In this document: positions 33,391 to 44,603 of the stretch, piece after piece
Position numbering within the stretch: the stretch's first letter is position 1
Layout: each line of letters begins with the position of its first letter
Assembly: GCF_009711265.1 (NCBI RefSeq)
Contig: NZ_WMII01000004.1
Location: forward strand, 217,017-281,016
Source of the DNA: Paracoccus shanxieyensis
GTDB taxonomy: Bacteria > Pseudomonadota > Alphaproteobacteria > Rhodobacterales > Rhodobacteraceae
Direction of reading: 5' to 3'
DNA length: 64,000 nt
Position numbers and translations under genes: made by a program
The notes under the pieces: model-generated
Told to the model about the DNA's origin: nothing
Database searches by the model: none
Seen by the model: only the letters and a program-made list of their open reading frames with translations

Positions 33391-35136
33391 TCAGCGCATC
33401 TCTTTGGCCGGAGTCACCCCCAAGATACCAAGACCGGCTGAAATGACAACGCCAACGCTGCGCACCAGCGCGATTTTTGCCGAAGTTGCGGCCAAATCAC
33501 CCTCTTGCACGAAACGCAGCGACAATTCGTCATTGCCGCGGTTCCACAGCGAATGCAGATCCGACGCGATATCATACAGGAAAAACGCGATCCGGTGCGG
33601 CTCATTGGCGCGGGCGGCGATTTCCACGGTGCGCGGCCATTCGGCGACCTTGCGCGCCAGTTCCAGTTCTGCCGGGTGATCCAGCAGCGCCAGATCGGCC
33701 TTGGCCAAGGCGGCATCCTCGGTCGCGACGCCCAGATCGGCGGCCTTGCGCAGGACCGAGTTCACCCGCGCGCTGGCATATTGCACATACCAGACCGGGT
33801 TGTCCTTGGACTGTTCCAGCACCTTGTCGAAATCGAAATCCAGCGCCGCGTCGTTCTTGCGCGTCAGCATGTGGAAACGGGTCACATCGGCCCCCGCCTG
33901 TTCCACCACATCGCGCAGCGTGACGAAGGTGCCGGCGCGCTTCGACATCTTGAAGGGCTCGCCGTTCTTGAACAGCTTGACCAGCTGGATCAGCTTCACG
34001 TCCAAGGCTACGCGGCCATTCGACAGCGCCTTGACGGCGGCGGTCATGCGCTTGACATAGCCGCCGTGATCGGCGCCGAACACGTCGATCAGCTGGTCGA
34101 AGCCCCGGTCGATCTTGTCCCAGTGATAGGCGATGTCGGGCGCGAAATAGGTCCAGGCCCCATCCGATTTCTTCACCGGACGATCCACATCGTCGCCATG
34201 GCTGGTCGAGCGGAACAGCGTCTGCTGGCGCGGCTCCCAGTCTTCGGGGGTCTTGCCCTTCGGCGGCTCCAGCACGCCCTCATAGATCAGGTCCATGCTG
34301 CGCAGCCGGTCGATCGCGGCCTCGATCCGGCCGGTGCCATACAGCGCCTTTTCGCTGGCGAACACATCCATATGCACGTTCAGCAGCGCCAGATCCTGAC
34401 GGATCACCTCCATCATCGCGCTGGTGGCGAAGTCGCGGATATCGGCCAGCCAGACATCCTCGGGCTGATCCAGCAGGCTGTCGCCATATTTCGCCTTCAG
34501 TGCCTCGCCCACCGGGATCAGGTAATCGCCGGGATACAGGCCCTCGCGGATCGCGGGCTCCTGCCCGTTCGCCTCGCGGTAGCGTTCATAGGCCGAGCGC
34601 GCCAGCACATCGACCTGCGCGCCGCCGTCGTTGATGTAATATTCGCGCGTCACGTCATAGCCCGCGAAATCCAAGAGCGCCGACAGCGCATCGCCAAAGA
34701 CCGCGCCGCGCGTATGGCCGACATGCATCGGCCCGGTCGGGTTGGCGCTGACGAATTCCACATTGACCTTGATGCCCCGCCCCAGATCGGAACGGCCGTA
34801 ATCGCCCCCCGCGGCCAGCGCGGCACGGATGACGCCCTGCCATTGGGCCGGGTCGATGCGCAGGTTCAGAAAGCCTGGCCCCGCCACATCGGCGGCGGTG
34901 ATGCGCGGATCGGCGGCAAGGCGCGCGGCCAGCGCATCGGCGATGTCGCGCGGCTTCTTTCCGGCGGGTTTGGCCAGCACCATCGCGGCATTGGTGGCCA
35001 TGTCGCCATGCGCGGCATCGCGCGGCGGCTCGACCGTCACGGCGGCGGTATCAAGGCCCGCGGGCAGCTCGCCCGCCTGTTCCATCTGCGCCAGCGCATC
35101 CAGCACCAGCACGCGGATATCCGAAAAGAGGTTCAT
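33391..35136 (-). CDS. argS: Arginyl-tRNA synthetase
   Basis: Class I synthetase of 581 residues. The HIGH-like motif is [10 protein letters not shown] and the KMSK motif [10 protein letters not shown]; the N-terminal additional domain and the C-terminal anticodon-binding helices ([12 protein letters not shown]) are in place. AAGGA is about 8 bases before ATG 35136 but only 3 before ATG 35145, so I use the former. It heads the leftward operon. Confidence 0.96.
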   Translation of the reverse strand: MNLFSDIRVLVLDALAQMEQAGELPAGLDTAAVTVEPPRDAAHGDMATNAAMVLAKPAGKKPRDIADALAARLAADPRITAADVAGPGFLNLRIDPAQWQGVIRAALAAGGDYGRSDLGRGIKVNVEFVSANPTGPMHVGHTRGAVFGDALSALLDFAGYDVTREYYINDGGAQVDVLARSAYERYREANGQEPAIREGLYPGDYLIPVGEALKAKYGDSLLDQPEDVWLADIRDFATSAMMEVIRQDLALLNVHMDVFASEKALYGTGRIEAAIDRLRSMDLIYEGVLEPPKGKTPEDWEPRQQTLFRSTSHGDDVDRPVKKSDGAWTYFAPDIAYHWDKIDRGFDQLIDVFGADHGGYVKRMTAAVKALSNGRVALDVKLIQLVKLFKNGEPFKMSKRAGTFVTLRDVVEQAGADVTRFHMLTRKNDAALDFDFDKVLEQSKDNPVWYVQYASARVNSVLRKAADLGVATEDAALAKADLALLDHPAELELARKVAEWPRTVEIAARANEPHRIAFFLYDIASDLHSLWNRGNDELSLRFVQEGDLAATSAKIALVRSVGVVISAGLGILGVTPAKEMR

Positions 35137-35254
35137 CGCATCCATCCTTAGTCGCTGCGGGATAGCCTTTGGCGCGGGGGGCCGTCAACTGCGCCCCGTC
35201 CCGATATGGCGCGATCAGATTGACGGGGCGCAGCTTTTCGGTTAGGTGCAGCGC

Positions 35255-35345
35255 GTCTGCATCCGGCAGACAAGGCGAGGGGCGTGCGGTATTGCGTCCC
35301 TGAACGCTGCCCCCGGTTTCCGAACCCCGGCGGCGAAGGACGCAA
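35255..35345 (+). other. Structured leader candidate of the second DEAD-box gene
   Basis: Within the 256-base gap: a perfect hairpin GTCTGC-ATCCG-GCAGAC (35255-35271), then an 8-bp closing stem TTGCGTCC (35292-35299) with GGACGCAA (35338-35345) around a GC-rich interior. Nothing else is recognised in the gap. Confidence 0.4.
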
Positions 35346-35392
35346 AGAACTGCGCGGGCAGATGATGCCGCGCTTTGACACGAAAGCCCTGA

Positions 35393-37534
35393 ATGACCAA
35401 GTTTTCCGATCTGAAGCTCGACCCCAAGGTTCTGCAAGCCATCGCCGAGGCAGGCTATGAAAGCCCGACGCCGATTCAGGCTGCGGCGATTCCGCCCGCG
35501 CTGGAAGGCCGCGATGTGCTGGGGATCGCCCAGACCGGCACCGGCAAGACCGCCAGCTTCACGCTGCCGATGATCACCCTGCTGGGCCGTGGCCGGGCGC
35601 GGGCGCGCATGCCGCGTTCGCTGGTCCTGTGCCCGACGCGCGAACTGGCCGCGCAGGTTGCCGAGAATTTCGACGTCTACGCCAAGCACACCCGGCTGAC
35701 CAAGGCGCTGCTGATCGGTGGCGTCAGCTTCGGCGAACAGGACAAGCTGATCGACCGAGGCGTCGACGTGCTGATTGCGACGCCGGGCCGCCTGCTGGAC
35801 CATTTCGAACGCGGCAAGCTGCTGCTCAACGGCGTGCAGATCATGGTCGTGGACGAAGCCGACCGGATGCTGGACATGGGCTTCATCCCCGATATCGAGC
35901 GGATCTTCCAGCTGACGCCCTTTACCCGGCAGACGCTGTTCTTTTCGGCCACCATGGCGCCGGAAATCGAACGCATCACCGACACCTTCCTGCACGCCCC
36001 CGAACGGGTCGAGGTGGCGCGTCAGGCCACCACCTCGGAAACCATCACGCAGAAACTGGTCGAGATCGCGCCCACCCGCCGCGACCAGTCGGCCAAACAG
36101 AAGCGTGAGCTGCTGCGCGCCCTGATCCGTGCCGAGGGTGAGGCGATGAAGAACGCCATCATCTTCTGCAACCGCAAGACCGATGTGGATATCGTCGCGA
36201 AATCGCTGAAATCGCACGGTTTCAACGCCGCCCCGATCCATGGCGATCTGGACCAGCGGCACCGCATGGCCACGCTGGACGAATTCCGCGAAGGCAAGCT
36301 GCAGATCCTTGTCGCCTCGGATGTGGCGGCGCGCGGGCTGGACATTCCCTCGGTCGGCTATGTCTTCAACTATGACCTGCCCAGCCATGCCGAGGATTAC
36401 GTCCACCGCATCGGCCGCACCGGCCGTGCCGGTCGTCTGGGCACCGCCATCTCGATCTCGACCCCGGCGGATGAGAAATATCTGACCGCCATCGAGGCGC
36501 TGGTGAAGCAGACCCTGCCCCGTGCCGACGTGCCAGAGGGCTTCTCGCTGTCTGCCGCCGCACAGGACGCGCCGCGCGCGCCGCGCGAAAACGGCCGCCG
36601 CGGCGGGCGCGACAGGGACCGCGATCGCGACCGCCGTGGTCGCCGCGATGACAGCGAACAGCGCGCCGCCTCGCCAGAGGCCCCGCGCGAGGATGCCCGC
36701 CGCGCCGAGCCGCGCGCCGCAGAAGCCCGTCCCGAAACTCGTGCTGCGGAAAGCCGTGCGCCCGAAGCCCGCGTGCCGGAAAGCCGTTCCCATGACAATC
36801 GTGGGAATGACAACCGGGGCAATGATACGCGCGGTCACGACCATCGCAGCCGCCGCGATGACAACCGGCGCGACGACAACCGCCGCGATGATCGGCATGA
36901 CCGTCGCGATGATCGCCGCAGCGATCGCAATTCCGTCATGGGCATGGGCGATCACGTCCCCGAATTCATGACGCGGATCTTCCGTCCGGGTCTGGTCGAA
37001 GGCGCATTGTCGGACGACGCCCCCGATCTGCCGGCAACCGAAGCAACGGCGGCCCCTGCAGCGCCGGTCGCCGCAAAGCCCGTCGCCGCCGAAATCCCGG
37101 CCAAAGCTCCGGTCCAGACCATCGAGACCCCGGCCCAGCCGCAAGAGGCAAGCCCGGCAATCGAAGTCGCAGAAGCCGCCCCCGAAGCCTCCGAGGCCCC
37201 GGCCAAGCCCGCGCGCAAACCCCGCGCCCCGCGCAAGCCGCGTGGCAAGGCGGCAGAGCCGGTGCAGACCTTGACCGAGGCCGAAGCCGCCACACCGGAA
37301 GCCCCCGCGGCAACCGAAGCCGAGGCCGAGGCGACCCCGGCCAAGCCCAAGCGCCGCACCCGCACAGCCAAGCCCAAGGCCGAGCCTGCCCTCGATGCCG
37401 CCGAGACCGTCGAAACGCCTGCAAAGAAGCCTGCCAAGCCTCGGGCCCCGCGCAAGAAAAAGGCCGACACCGCTGAGCAGACCGCGCCAGCCGTGGCCCA
37501 GCCGCATACCGACGAAACGCCCAGCGAGGCCTGA
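35393..37534 (+). CDS. DEAD-box RNA helicase with long low-complexity tail
   Basis: A 713-residue RNA helicase. The first 380 residues hold the core: SPTPIQAAAIP, AQTGTGKT, PTRELAAQ, VVDEADRMLD, SAT, and HRIGRTGRAGR. The remaining 330 residues are disordered: an Arg/Asp/Glu/Asn-rich block with repeated RRDDN and RGND units (about 395-525), then an Ala/Pro/Glu/Lys-rich part with KPRAPRKPRGK-like clusters. The short stretch MTRIFRPG between them may be a conserved peptide. Such tails commonly drive RNA binding or condensates; that is inference. Confidence 0.92.
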   Translation: MTKFSDLKLDPKVLQAIAEAGYESPTPIQAAAIPPALEGRDVLGIAQTGTGKTASFTLPMITLLGRGRARARMPRSLVLCPTRELAAQVAENFDVYAKHTRLTKALLIGGVSFGEQDKLIDRGVDVLIATPGRLLDHFERGKLLLNGVQIMVVDEADRMLDMGFIPDIERIFQLTPFTRQTLFFSATMAPEIERITDTFLHAPERVEVARQATTSETITQKLVEIAPTRRDQSAKQKRELLRALIRAEGEAMKNAIIFCNRKTDVDIVAKSLKSHGFNAAPIHGDLDQRHRMATLDEFREGKLQILVASDVAARGLDIPSVGYVFNYDLPSHAEDYVHRIGRTGRAGRLGTAISISTPADEKYLTAIEALVKQTLPRADVPEGFSLSAAAQDAPRAPRENGRRGGRDRDRDRDRRGRRDDSEQRAASPEAPREDARRAEPRAAEARPETRAAESRAPEARVPESRSHDNRGNDNRGNDTRGHDHRSRRDDNRRDDNRRDDRHDRRDDRRSDRNSVMGMGDHVPEFMTRIFRPGLVEGALSDDAPDLPATEATAAPAAPVAAKPVAAEIPAKAPVQTIETPAQPQEASPAIEVAEAAPEASEAPAKPARKPRAPRKPRGKAAEPVQTLTEAEAATPEAPAATEAEAEATPAKPKRRTRTAKPKAEPALDAAETVETPAKKPAKPRAPRKKKADTAEQTAPAVAQPHTDETPSEA

Positions 37535-37542
37535 TCCCGGCC

Positions 37543-39090
37543 ATGACGGCCCCTGCGAAAGACCGCACCATGACTGCACGCCAGCGAGGCCGCCCCTCGC
37601 TGGCGTCGTTGGTTGTCGATCTTGGCATCGGCCTGATGGCTGCCTTGGGTCAGGCGCCGTGGAACCTGTGGTTCCTGACCGTGATCGCCATGGGGCTGCT
37701 GTGCTGGCGCATCTCCGCCTCGGCCACGGCGCGCCGGGCGGCGTGGCACGCCTTTGCCGCAGGTTTCGGCCATTTCGCCCTTGCCATGTCGTGGATCGTC
37801 GAGCCGTTTCTGGTCGAGGCCGATGTCTATGGCTGGATGGCCCCCTTCGCGCTGATCCTGATGGCAGCGGGCGGGGCGCTGTTCTGGACCCTGCCCGGCT
37901 GGCTGGCAGCGCGCCTTGCCCCCGGCATGAACCGCGCGGCGCTGGCCTTTGCCGGGCTGATCGTGCTGTCGGACTGGCTGCGCGGCTGGATCTTTACCGG
38001 CCTGCCCTGGGCGCTGACCGGCCATATCTGGATCTCGACGCCCGCCGGACAGACGGCCTCGGTCTTTGGGGCACTCGGCCTTTCGACGCTGACCATGCTG
38101 GCCGCAAGCCTGCCCCTGACCTTCCGGCAGAATGGCCGCGGCACGACCGGCGGCGCGGTGCTTTCCGTTCTGCTGATCGGCACGGCATGGAGTTTTGGCA
38201 TGGCCCGGCTGTCCCAGCCGCTGCCCGCCGATACCGACCAGCACATCCGGCTGATCCAGCCCAACGCCACGCAGGCGTTGAAATGGGACCCCTATTGGTC
38301 CGAGGTGTTCTTTCGCCGCCTGCTGGATCTCTCGGCCGCACGCGATCCCGGCCAGCCTGCGCCCGATGCGGTGATCTGGCCGGAAACGGCGGTGAATTTC
38401 CTGCTGGACCAGTCGGGCACCGCGCCGCAGGACATCGCGGCCTATGCGGGCGCGCCGGTGATCCTTGGCATCCAGCGCGCCTGGGGCGAGCGGTATTACA
38501 ACAGCCTGACCGAGTTTTCCGCCAAGGGCATCGGCCCGGTCTATGACAAGTTCCACCTTGTCCCCTTCGGAGAATACACGCCATGGGGCGATGTCATGGC
38601 GCGGTTCGGCATCCGCGCCTTTGCCGCCCAGCACGGCTTCGGCTATTCCCCCGGCCCCGGCCCTCAGGTGATGCAACTGGAAACCCTGCCGCCCATGCAG
38701 CCGCTGATCTGCTATGAGGCGGTGTTTCCCCAGCACCTGATCACCGGGGCAAACCGGCCGCAATGGCTGCTGCAGGTCACGAATGACGGCTGGTTCGGAC
38801 AGATCTCGGGGCCATGGCAGCATCTGGCGCAGGCGCGGCTGCGCGCCATCGAATCCGGCCTGCCGCTGATGCGGGCGGCCAATACCGGGATCTCGGCGGT
38901 GATCGACGCGCGGGGACAGATCCGGGCCGAACTGGACCTGAACCGCGAAGGCCGCATCGACGCCCGCCTGCCCGGCGCGCTGCCTCCGACGCCTTGGGCG
39001 ACATGGCGCGACTGGCCGGCCCTGATCCTGGCTTGCGCACTGGTCATACTGGCTATTTTCCGCCGCAGGTTGACGCAGGCAAAGGCGTGA
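37543..39090 (+). CDS. lnt: Apolipoprotein N-acyltransferase
   Basis: Inner-membrane enzyme (515 residues) that N-acylates lipoproteins. Six hydrophobic helices occupy roughly residues 20-210; the periplasmic nitrilase domain has the catalytic triad regions IWPETAVNF (Glu), YDKFHLVPFGEY (Lys) and PLICYEAVFP (Cys). A last helix closes the C terminus. ATG 37543 or 37570 could be the start. Confidence 0.94.
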   Translation: MTAPAKDRTMTARQRGRPSLASLVVDLGIGLMAALGQAPWNLWFLTVIAMGLLCWRISASATARRAAWHAFAAGFGHFALAMSWIVEPFLVEADVYGWMAPFALILMAAGGALFWTLPGWLAARLAPGMNRAALAFAGLIVLSDWLRGWIFTGLPWALTGHIWISTPAGQTASVFGALGLSTLTMLAASLPLTFRQNGRGTTGGAVLSVLLIGTAWSFGMARLSQPLPADTDQHIRLIQPNATQALKWDPYWSEVFFRRLLDLSAARDPGQPAPDAVIWPETAVNFLLDQSGTAPQDIAAYAGAPVILGIQRAWGERYYNSLTEFSAKGIGPVYDKFHLVPFGEYTPWGDVMARFGIRAFAAQHGFGYSPGPGPQVMQLETLPPMQPLICYEAVFPQHLITGANRPQWLLQVTNDGWFGQISGPWQHLAQARLRAIESGLPLMRAANTGISAVIDARGQIRAELDLNREGRIDARLPGALPPTPWATWRDWPALILACALVILAIFRRRLTQAKA

Positions 39091-39108
39091 TCTATCGCTG
39101 ACCCTTGA

Positions 39109-39153
39109 CCGTCACAACGGCTTCCTGGCGTGACGGCGTAATTCAACGGAGCA
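39109..39153 (+). promoter_or_regulatory. SAM/SAH riboswitch of metK
   Basis: A 7-bp stem CCGTCAC (39109-39115) with GTGACGG (39130-39136) encloses the loop AACGGCTTCCTGGC. Downstream GGAGC (39148-39152), which is also the metK ribosome binding site, can pair with GCTTCC in the loop (39120-39125) as a pseudoknot. This layout and the loop sequence match the SAM/SAH riboswitch class known from Rhodobacterales metK leaders. Ligand binding would hide the ribosome binding site and repress translation. Confidence 0.87.
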
Positions 39154-39161
39154 TTTCACCC

Positions 39162-40328
39162 ATGGCCAGACAGAACTATGTGTTCACTTCGGAATCGGTC
39201 TCCGAGGGGCATCCCGACAAACTTTGCGACCAGATCTCTGACGCGGTGCTGGATGCGCTGCTGGCCGAAGATCCGATGGCCCGCGTCGCCTGCGAAACCT
39301 TCGCCACCACCGGCACCGTGGTGATCGGCGGCGAAATCGGCCTGACCGATCAGAAGAAGCTGGGCGAGTATATGGGTCGCGTGACGCAGATCGCGCGCGA
39401 TACAATCCATGACATCGGCTATGAGCAGGAAAAGTTCCATTGGAATACCTGCCACGTCCACAACTACCTGCACGAACAATCGGCCCATATCAGCCAGGGC
39501 GTCGACCGCGACGGCGCGGGCGATCAGGGCATCATGTTCGGCTATGCCATCGACGAGACGCCCGAGCTGATGCCGGCGCCAATCCAGTATTCCCACGCGA
39601 TCCTGCGCCGTCTGGCCGAAGCGCGCAAATCCGGCGCCGAGCCGATGCTGGGCCCGGACGCGAAATCGCAACTGTCGCTGCGCTATGAAAACGGCAGGCC
39701 GGTCGAGGTGACAAGCCTTGTGCTGTCGCATCAGCACAAGGACGAATCGCAAAGCTCGGACGACATCCGCGCCATCGTCGAGCCCTATATCCGCGACGTG
39801 CTGCCTGCGGACTGGCTGACCGAAAAGACCGAATGGTGGGTGAACCCGACCGGCACGTTCGTGATCGGCGGCCCTGATGGCGATGCCGGCCTGACCGGGC
39901 GCAAGATCATCGTCGATACCTATGGCGGCGCGGCCCCGCATGGCGGCGGCGCGTTTTCCGGCAAGGATCCGACCAAGGTGGACCGCTCGGCCGCCTATGC
40001 CGCGCGCTATCTGGCCAAGAACGTCGTCGCGGCAGGTCTGGCAAAACGCTGCGTGATCCAGCTGTCCTATGCGATCGGCGTGGCCAAACCGCTGTCGATC
40101 TATGCCGACACCTTCGGCACCTCGGAAATTCCCGAGGCACAGATCGAACACGCCATCTCGCGCGCGATGGATCTGACCCCGCGCGGCATCCGCGAGCATC
40201 TGGACCTGTGCCGCCCGATCTATCGCCGCACGGCCGCCTATGGGCATTTCGGCCGCGCGCCCGAAGCCGATGGCGGTTTTTCGTGGGAACGCACCGACCT
40301 TGCCGACGCCCTGAAGCGCGAGCTGTGA
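39162..40328 (+). CDS. metK: S-adenosylmethionine synthetase
   Basis: Makes SAM from methionine and ATP. The 388-residue product has [17 protein letters not shown] at the N terminus, [12 protein letters not shown] and the [19 protein letters not shown] block. ATG 39162 is ten bases after GGAG, within a riboswitch; in-frame ATG-like codons upstream are inside that RNA element and are rejected. Confidence 0.98.
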   Translation: MARQNYVFTSESVSEGHPDKLCDQISDAVLDALLAEDPMARVACETFATTGTVVIGGEIGLTDQKKLGEYMGRVTQIARDTIHDIGYEQEKFHWNTCHVHNYLHEQSAHISQGVDRDGAGDQGIMFGYAIDETPELMPAPIQYSHAILRRLAEARKSGAEPMLGPDAKSQLSLRYENGRPVEVTSLVLSHQHKDESQSSDDIRAIVEPYIRDVLPADWLTEKTEWWVNPTGTFVIGGPDGDAGLTGRKIIVDTYGGAAPHGGGAFSGKDPTKVDRSAAYAARYLAKNVVAAGLAKRCVIQLSYAIGVAKPLSIYADTFGTSEIPEAQIEHAISRAMDLTPRGIREHLDLCRPIYRRTAAYGHFGRAPEADGGFSWERTDLADALKREL

Positions 40329-40340
40329 TGTCACGACACC

Positions 40341-40460
40341 GGGGGCTTCGCGCCCCCGGACCCCCGCGGAGTATTTGCAGAACGAAGATGCGCTGACGCC
40401 GCGCTTCTCTGTTCCTGAAATACTCTGGGGGAGCGCGGAACGCGCGGGGGCAAAGCCCCC
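40341..40460. repeat. Inverted pair of dispersed repeats, copy B
   Basis: The left half has hairpin GGGGGC-TTCGC-GCCCCC, then CCCCCGCGGAGTATTTGCAG. The right half is the inverted counterpart: CTGAAATACTCTGGGGG, then GGGGGC-AAA-GCCCCC. Together they fill the gap between convergent metK and the DnaJ-like gene and likely end both transcripts. The GTATTTG core is shared with copies at 19831 and 46801. Confidence 0.7.
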
Positions 40461-40464
40461 ACCC

Positions 40465-41091
40465 TTAATCCTTGAAGCTGCGGCTGTCCTTGACCTGATC
40501 CCAGGCCCAGACGACTTCCTGCAGGCGGTCTTCGTCAGACCGGTCCCCACCGTTCATATCCGGATGAAGATCTTTCACCAAGGATTTGTATTGCTTGCGG
40601 ATTTCTGCGCGGGTCCAGCTGTCCTTCGCCTCAAGGATTTCCAGCGCCTTGCGTTCGGTCGGCGGCAGTTTGCGCGTGGCGGTCCGGCGCACCTCGGGAT
40701 TGGTGCCATTGGCGCCAAGGATCTCCAGCGGGTCGCTGACGCCGTGGCGGGCCCATTTGTCTTCCTGCGCCGCCTTTCCGAAAGGTTTGGTCGGGCGTTC
40801 CCAGACCGTGGCATTGTCCAGAAATTCCTGAAACTCTGCTTCGGACTGCCCCTGGAAATAGTTCCAGTTCAAATTGTATTCGCGCACATGGTCCTTGCAG
40901 AACCAGTAATAGTCGTCGAGATTCCTTGGCGATTTCGGCGCGCGATATTGTCCCGGCTCTTGGCAGCCGGGTTTGTCACAGCGGCGGGTCGAGGTCTCGA
41001 ACGCGCCGGACATGCCGCGCCGTCCTTTCGATCGACGCTTCTTGTCGGACGCTGCCGAAATATCGAATCCGAACGGGTCGCTATTGCTCAT
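40465..41091 (-). CDS. DnaJ-domain protein
   Basis: A 208-residue protein with a C-terminal J domain (AKDSWTRAEIRKQYKSLVKD, then the HPD tripeptide in DLHPDMNGGD). The N-terminal region has a Cys pattern (CDKPGC ... YYWFCKDH) that may bind a metal, and the conserved NLNWNYFQG. It should stimulate a DnaK-type chaperone; no G/F or zinc domain of true DnaJ is present. ATG 41091 is preferred (AAGGCAGG upstream). Divergent from bolA. Confidence 0.9.
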   Translation of the reverse strand: MSNSDPFGFDISAASDKKRRSKGRRGMSGAFETSTRRCDKPGCQEPGQYRAPKSPRNLDDYYWFCKDHVREYNLNWNYFQGQSEAEFQEFLDNATVWERPTKPFGKAAQEDKWARHGVSDPLEILGANGTNPEVRRTATRKLPPTERKALEILEAKDSWTRAEIRKQYKSLVKDLHPDMNGGDRSDEDRLQEVVWAWDQVKDSRSFKD

Positions 41092-41159
41092 CTGCCTGCC
41101 TTGTCCTGATCGGGACACGCAGTCTAAGCTATTTCGCGGGACATGAAAGGGGCATTCAG

Positions 41160-41411
41160 ATGATTAAGGACCAGATGCGCGACCGGCTTGCCACGCTGCA
41201 TCCGACGAGGCTTGAGGTGATCGACGAAAGCCACCAGCATCGCGGCCATGCAGGGGCGCCGGAAGGCGGCGAAAGCCATTTCCGCATCCGCATGGCCAGC
41301 GCCCAGTTTGCCGGGCTCAGCCTGATTGCCCGGCATCGGCTGGTGCATCGCACCTTGGGCGATATCGTGCCCAGAATTCACGCTTTGGCGCTTGAGCTGG
41401 CCGAAAGCTAG
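41160..41411 (+). CDS. bolA: BolA-family protein
   Basis: An 83-residue BolA protein, which typically partners with monothiol glutaredoxins in Fe-S handling. IDESHQHRGHAG near residue 21 and the GESHFRIRM strand followed by LSLIARHRLVHRTLGD, with its conserved His, are visible. AAAGGGG lies 8 bases upstream of the ATG. Confidence 0.94.
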   Translation: MIKDQMRDRLATLHPTRLEVIDESHQHRGHAGAPEGGESHFRIRMASAQFAGLSLIARHRLVHRTLGDIVPRIHALALELAES

Positions 41412-41430
41412 ACCGTTAGCGCACCCAGAC

Positions 41431-41459
41431 TTGCCGCTGTCACACACGCCGCGTAGAAG
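41431..41459 (+). promoter_or_regulatory. Candidate promoter of glpX
   Basis: TTGCCG (41431-41436), 17 bases, TAGAAG (41454-41459), 33 bases before the glpX start. Confidence 0.4.
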
Positions 41460-41492
41460 CCCAGCAACGCGCCATTACAAGGAATTAGTCGA

Positions 41493-42458
41493 ATGTCTGC
41501 GCCTACCGATTTCAATGACCGCATGCTTTCCCTTGGCCTTGCCCGCGTCAGCGAGGCTGCGGCCCATGCCTCGGCCCGTCTGATCGGGCGCGGTGACGAA
41601 AAGGCCGCCGATCAGGCCGCCGTCAATGCCATGCGCGAACAGCTGAACATGCTGGACATCAAGGGTGTCGTCGTCATCGGCGAAGGCGAGCGTGACGAAG
41701 CCCCGATGCTGTATATCGGTGAGGAAGTCGGCACCGGCTCGGGCCCCGAGGTGGACATCGCGCTGGACCCGCTGGAAGGCACGACGCTGACCGCCAAAGA
41801 CATGCCGAACGCCCTGACCGTGATCGCTATGGCCCCGCGCGGCACGCTGCTGCACGCCCCCGATGTCTATATGGAAAAGCTGGCCATCGGTCCCGGCTAT
41901 GCCAAGGATGTCGTCAGCCTTGACATGTCGCCTGCCGAACGTGTGCGCGCGCTGGCCAAGGCCCGTGGCGTCAAGGACAGCGACATCACCGTCTGCATTC
42001 TGGAACGTCCGCGCCACGAGGATCTGATTGCCGAGGTCCGCTCGACCGGCGCGGCGATCCGCCTGATCACCGATGGCGACGTGGCCGGTGTGATCCACTG
42101 CGCCGAGGCTGAGCTGACCGGGATCGACATGTATATGGGCTCGGGCGGCGCACCCGAGGGCGTGCTGGCGGCATCGGCGCTGAAATGCATGGGCGGTCAG
42201 ATGTGGGGCAAGCTCTTGTTCCGCAACGATGACGAAAAGGGCCGCGCCAAGAAAGCGGGCATCACCGATCTGAACCGCATCTATGCGCGCGACGAGCTGG
42301 TGACCGGCGACGTGATCTTTGCGGCGACGGGCGTGACCAACGGCTCGATCGTGGCGGGCGTCAAGCGCGAGCCGGGATACCTGACCACCGAAACCATCCT
42401 GATGCGCTCGAAGACCGGCTCGGTCCGTCGCATGATCTATCGCAACCCGATCAAGTAA
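41493..42458 (+). CDS. glpX: Fructose-1,6-bisphosphatase class II
   Basis: Gluconeogenic phosphatase of 321 residues. GEGERDEAPMLYIGE, the metal-binding DIALDPLEGT and TGGAPEG-like (GSGGAPEGVLAA) regions are in place, and FAATGVTNGS lies near the C terminus. AAGGAA is 8 bases before the ATG. A terminator-like hairpin follows. Confidence 0.96.
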   Translation: MSAPTDFNDRMLSLGLARVSEAAAHASARLIGRGDEKAADQAAVNAMREQLNMLDIKGVVVIGEGERDEAPMLYIGEEVGTGSGPEVDIALDPLEGTTLTAKDMPNALTVIAMAPRGTLLHAPDVYMEKLAIGPGYAKDVVSLDMSPAERVRALAKARGVKDSDITVCILERPRHEDLIAEVRSTGAAIRLITDGDVAGVIHCAEAELTGIDMYMGSGGAPEGVLAASALKCMGGQMWGKLLFRNDDEKGRAKKAGITDLNRIYARDELVTGDVIFAATGVTNGSIVAGVKREPGYLTTETILMRSKTGSVRRMIYRNPIK

Positions 42459-42487
42459 CCGGCGCAATCAAGGAACTTGATTGCCGG

Positions 42488-42512
42488 GCGGTCATGGGGG
42501 ATGAAGCCCCTC

Positions 42513-42528
<16 letters not shown>
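42488..42528 (+). terminator. Terminator-shaped hairpin overlapping the recJ start
   Basis: Left arm 42488-42500 and right arm 42507-42520 pair over 13 bp with one bulged T, loop ATGAAG, then TTTTCTTT. The right arm contains recJ ATG 42513. It can terminate glpX transcripts and would also bury the recJ start codon in a read-through RNA. Confidence 0.75.
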
Positions 42529-44258
<1,730 letters not shown>

Positions 44259-44288
44259 AAAAACTTCACCGGACTGCCGCTTTTGTGC

Positions 44289-44317
44289 TTGCGTGCTGCC
44301 GACACCTCGCCTAAACA
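44289..44317 (+). promoter_or_regulatory. Promoter of first tRNA-Glu
   Basis: TTGCGT (44289-44294), 17 bases, TAAACA (44312-44317). The same arrangement precedes the second copy. Confidence 0.65.
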
Positions 44318-44359
44318 CCGCTCCACGCCGCAGGGCACTGACCCGGCGGAAAAGAAAGT

Positions 44360-44434
44360 GGCCCGTTCGTCTATCGGTTAGGACGTCAGGTTTTCAACCT
44401 GAAAAGAGGGGTTCGACTCCCCTACGGGCTGCCA
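44360..44434 (+). tRNA. tRNA-Glu (TTC), copy 1
   Basis: A 75-base cloverleaf with encoded CCA; acceptor GGCCCGT with ACGGGCT (G1-U72 wobble), discriminator G; anticodon loop TTTTCAA gives TTC. Identical over its whole length to the copy at 44604. Confidence 0.96.
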
Positions 44435-44459
44435 CTTCTTCCTGAAATCATCAGGTTGC

Positions 44460-44498
44460 GCGCCGAAAGCCCATCGCTTTCCGGCGCATTTTCTTTTG
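44460..44498 (+). terminator. Terminator of first tRNA-Glu
   Basis: GCGCCGAAAG, loop CCCATCG, CTTT-C-CGGCGC, then ATTTTCTTTTG. A smaller hairpin CCTGA-AATCA-TCAGG precedes it at 44441-44455. Confidence 0.8.
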
Positions 44499-44553
44499 TC
44501 GTGAAGGCCGTGACCCGGCAGCGAAAAATCATCGGAATTTTGCCGCATCCCTC

Positions 44554-44582
44554 TTGCGGCGGCGCGCGGGCTGGCCTAAACG
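44554..44582 (+). promoter_or_regulatory. Promoter of second tRNA-Glu
   Basis: TTGCGG (44554-44559), 17 bases, TAAACG (44577-44582), 21 bases before the tRNA. Confidence 0.65.
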
Positions 44583-44603
44583 CCCCTCAGCCGCAGGCAA
44601 TGT

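Noticed and set aside
35146..37579. Minus-strand open frame running through the second helicase into argS
   Set aside because: It is in frame with the argS 5' end by chance; argS starts at 35136 with a good ribosome binding site, and the extension is Gly/Arg-rich antisense of the helicase tail.
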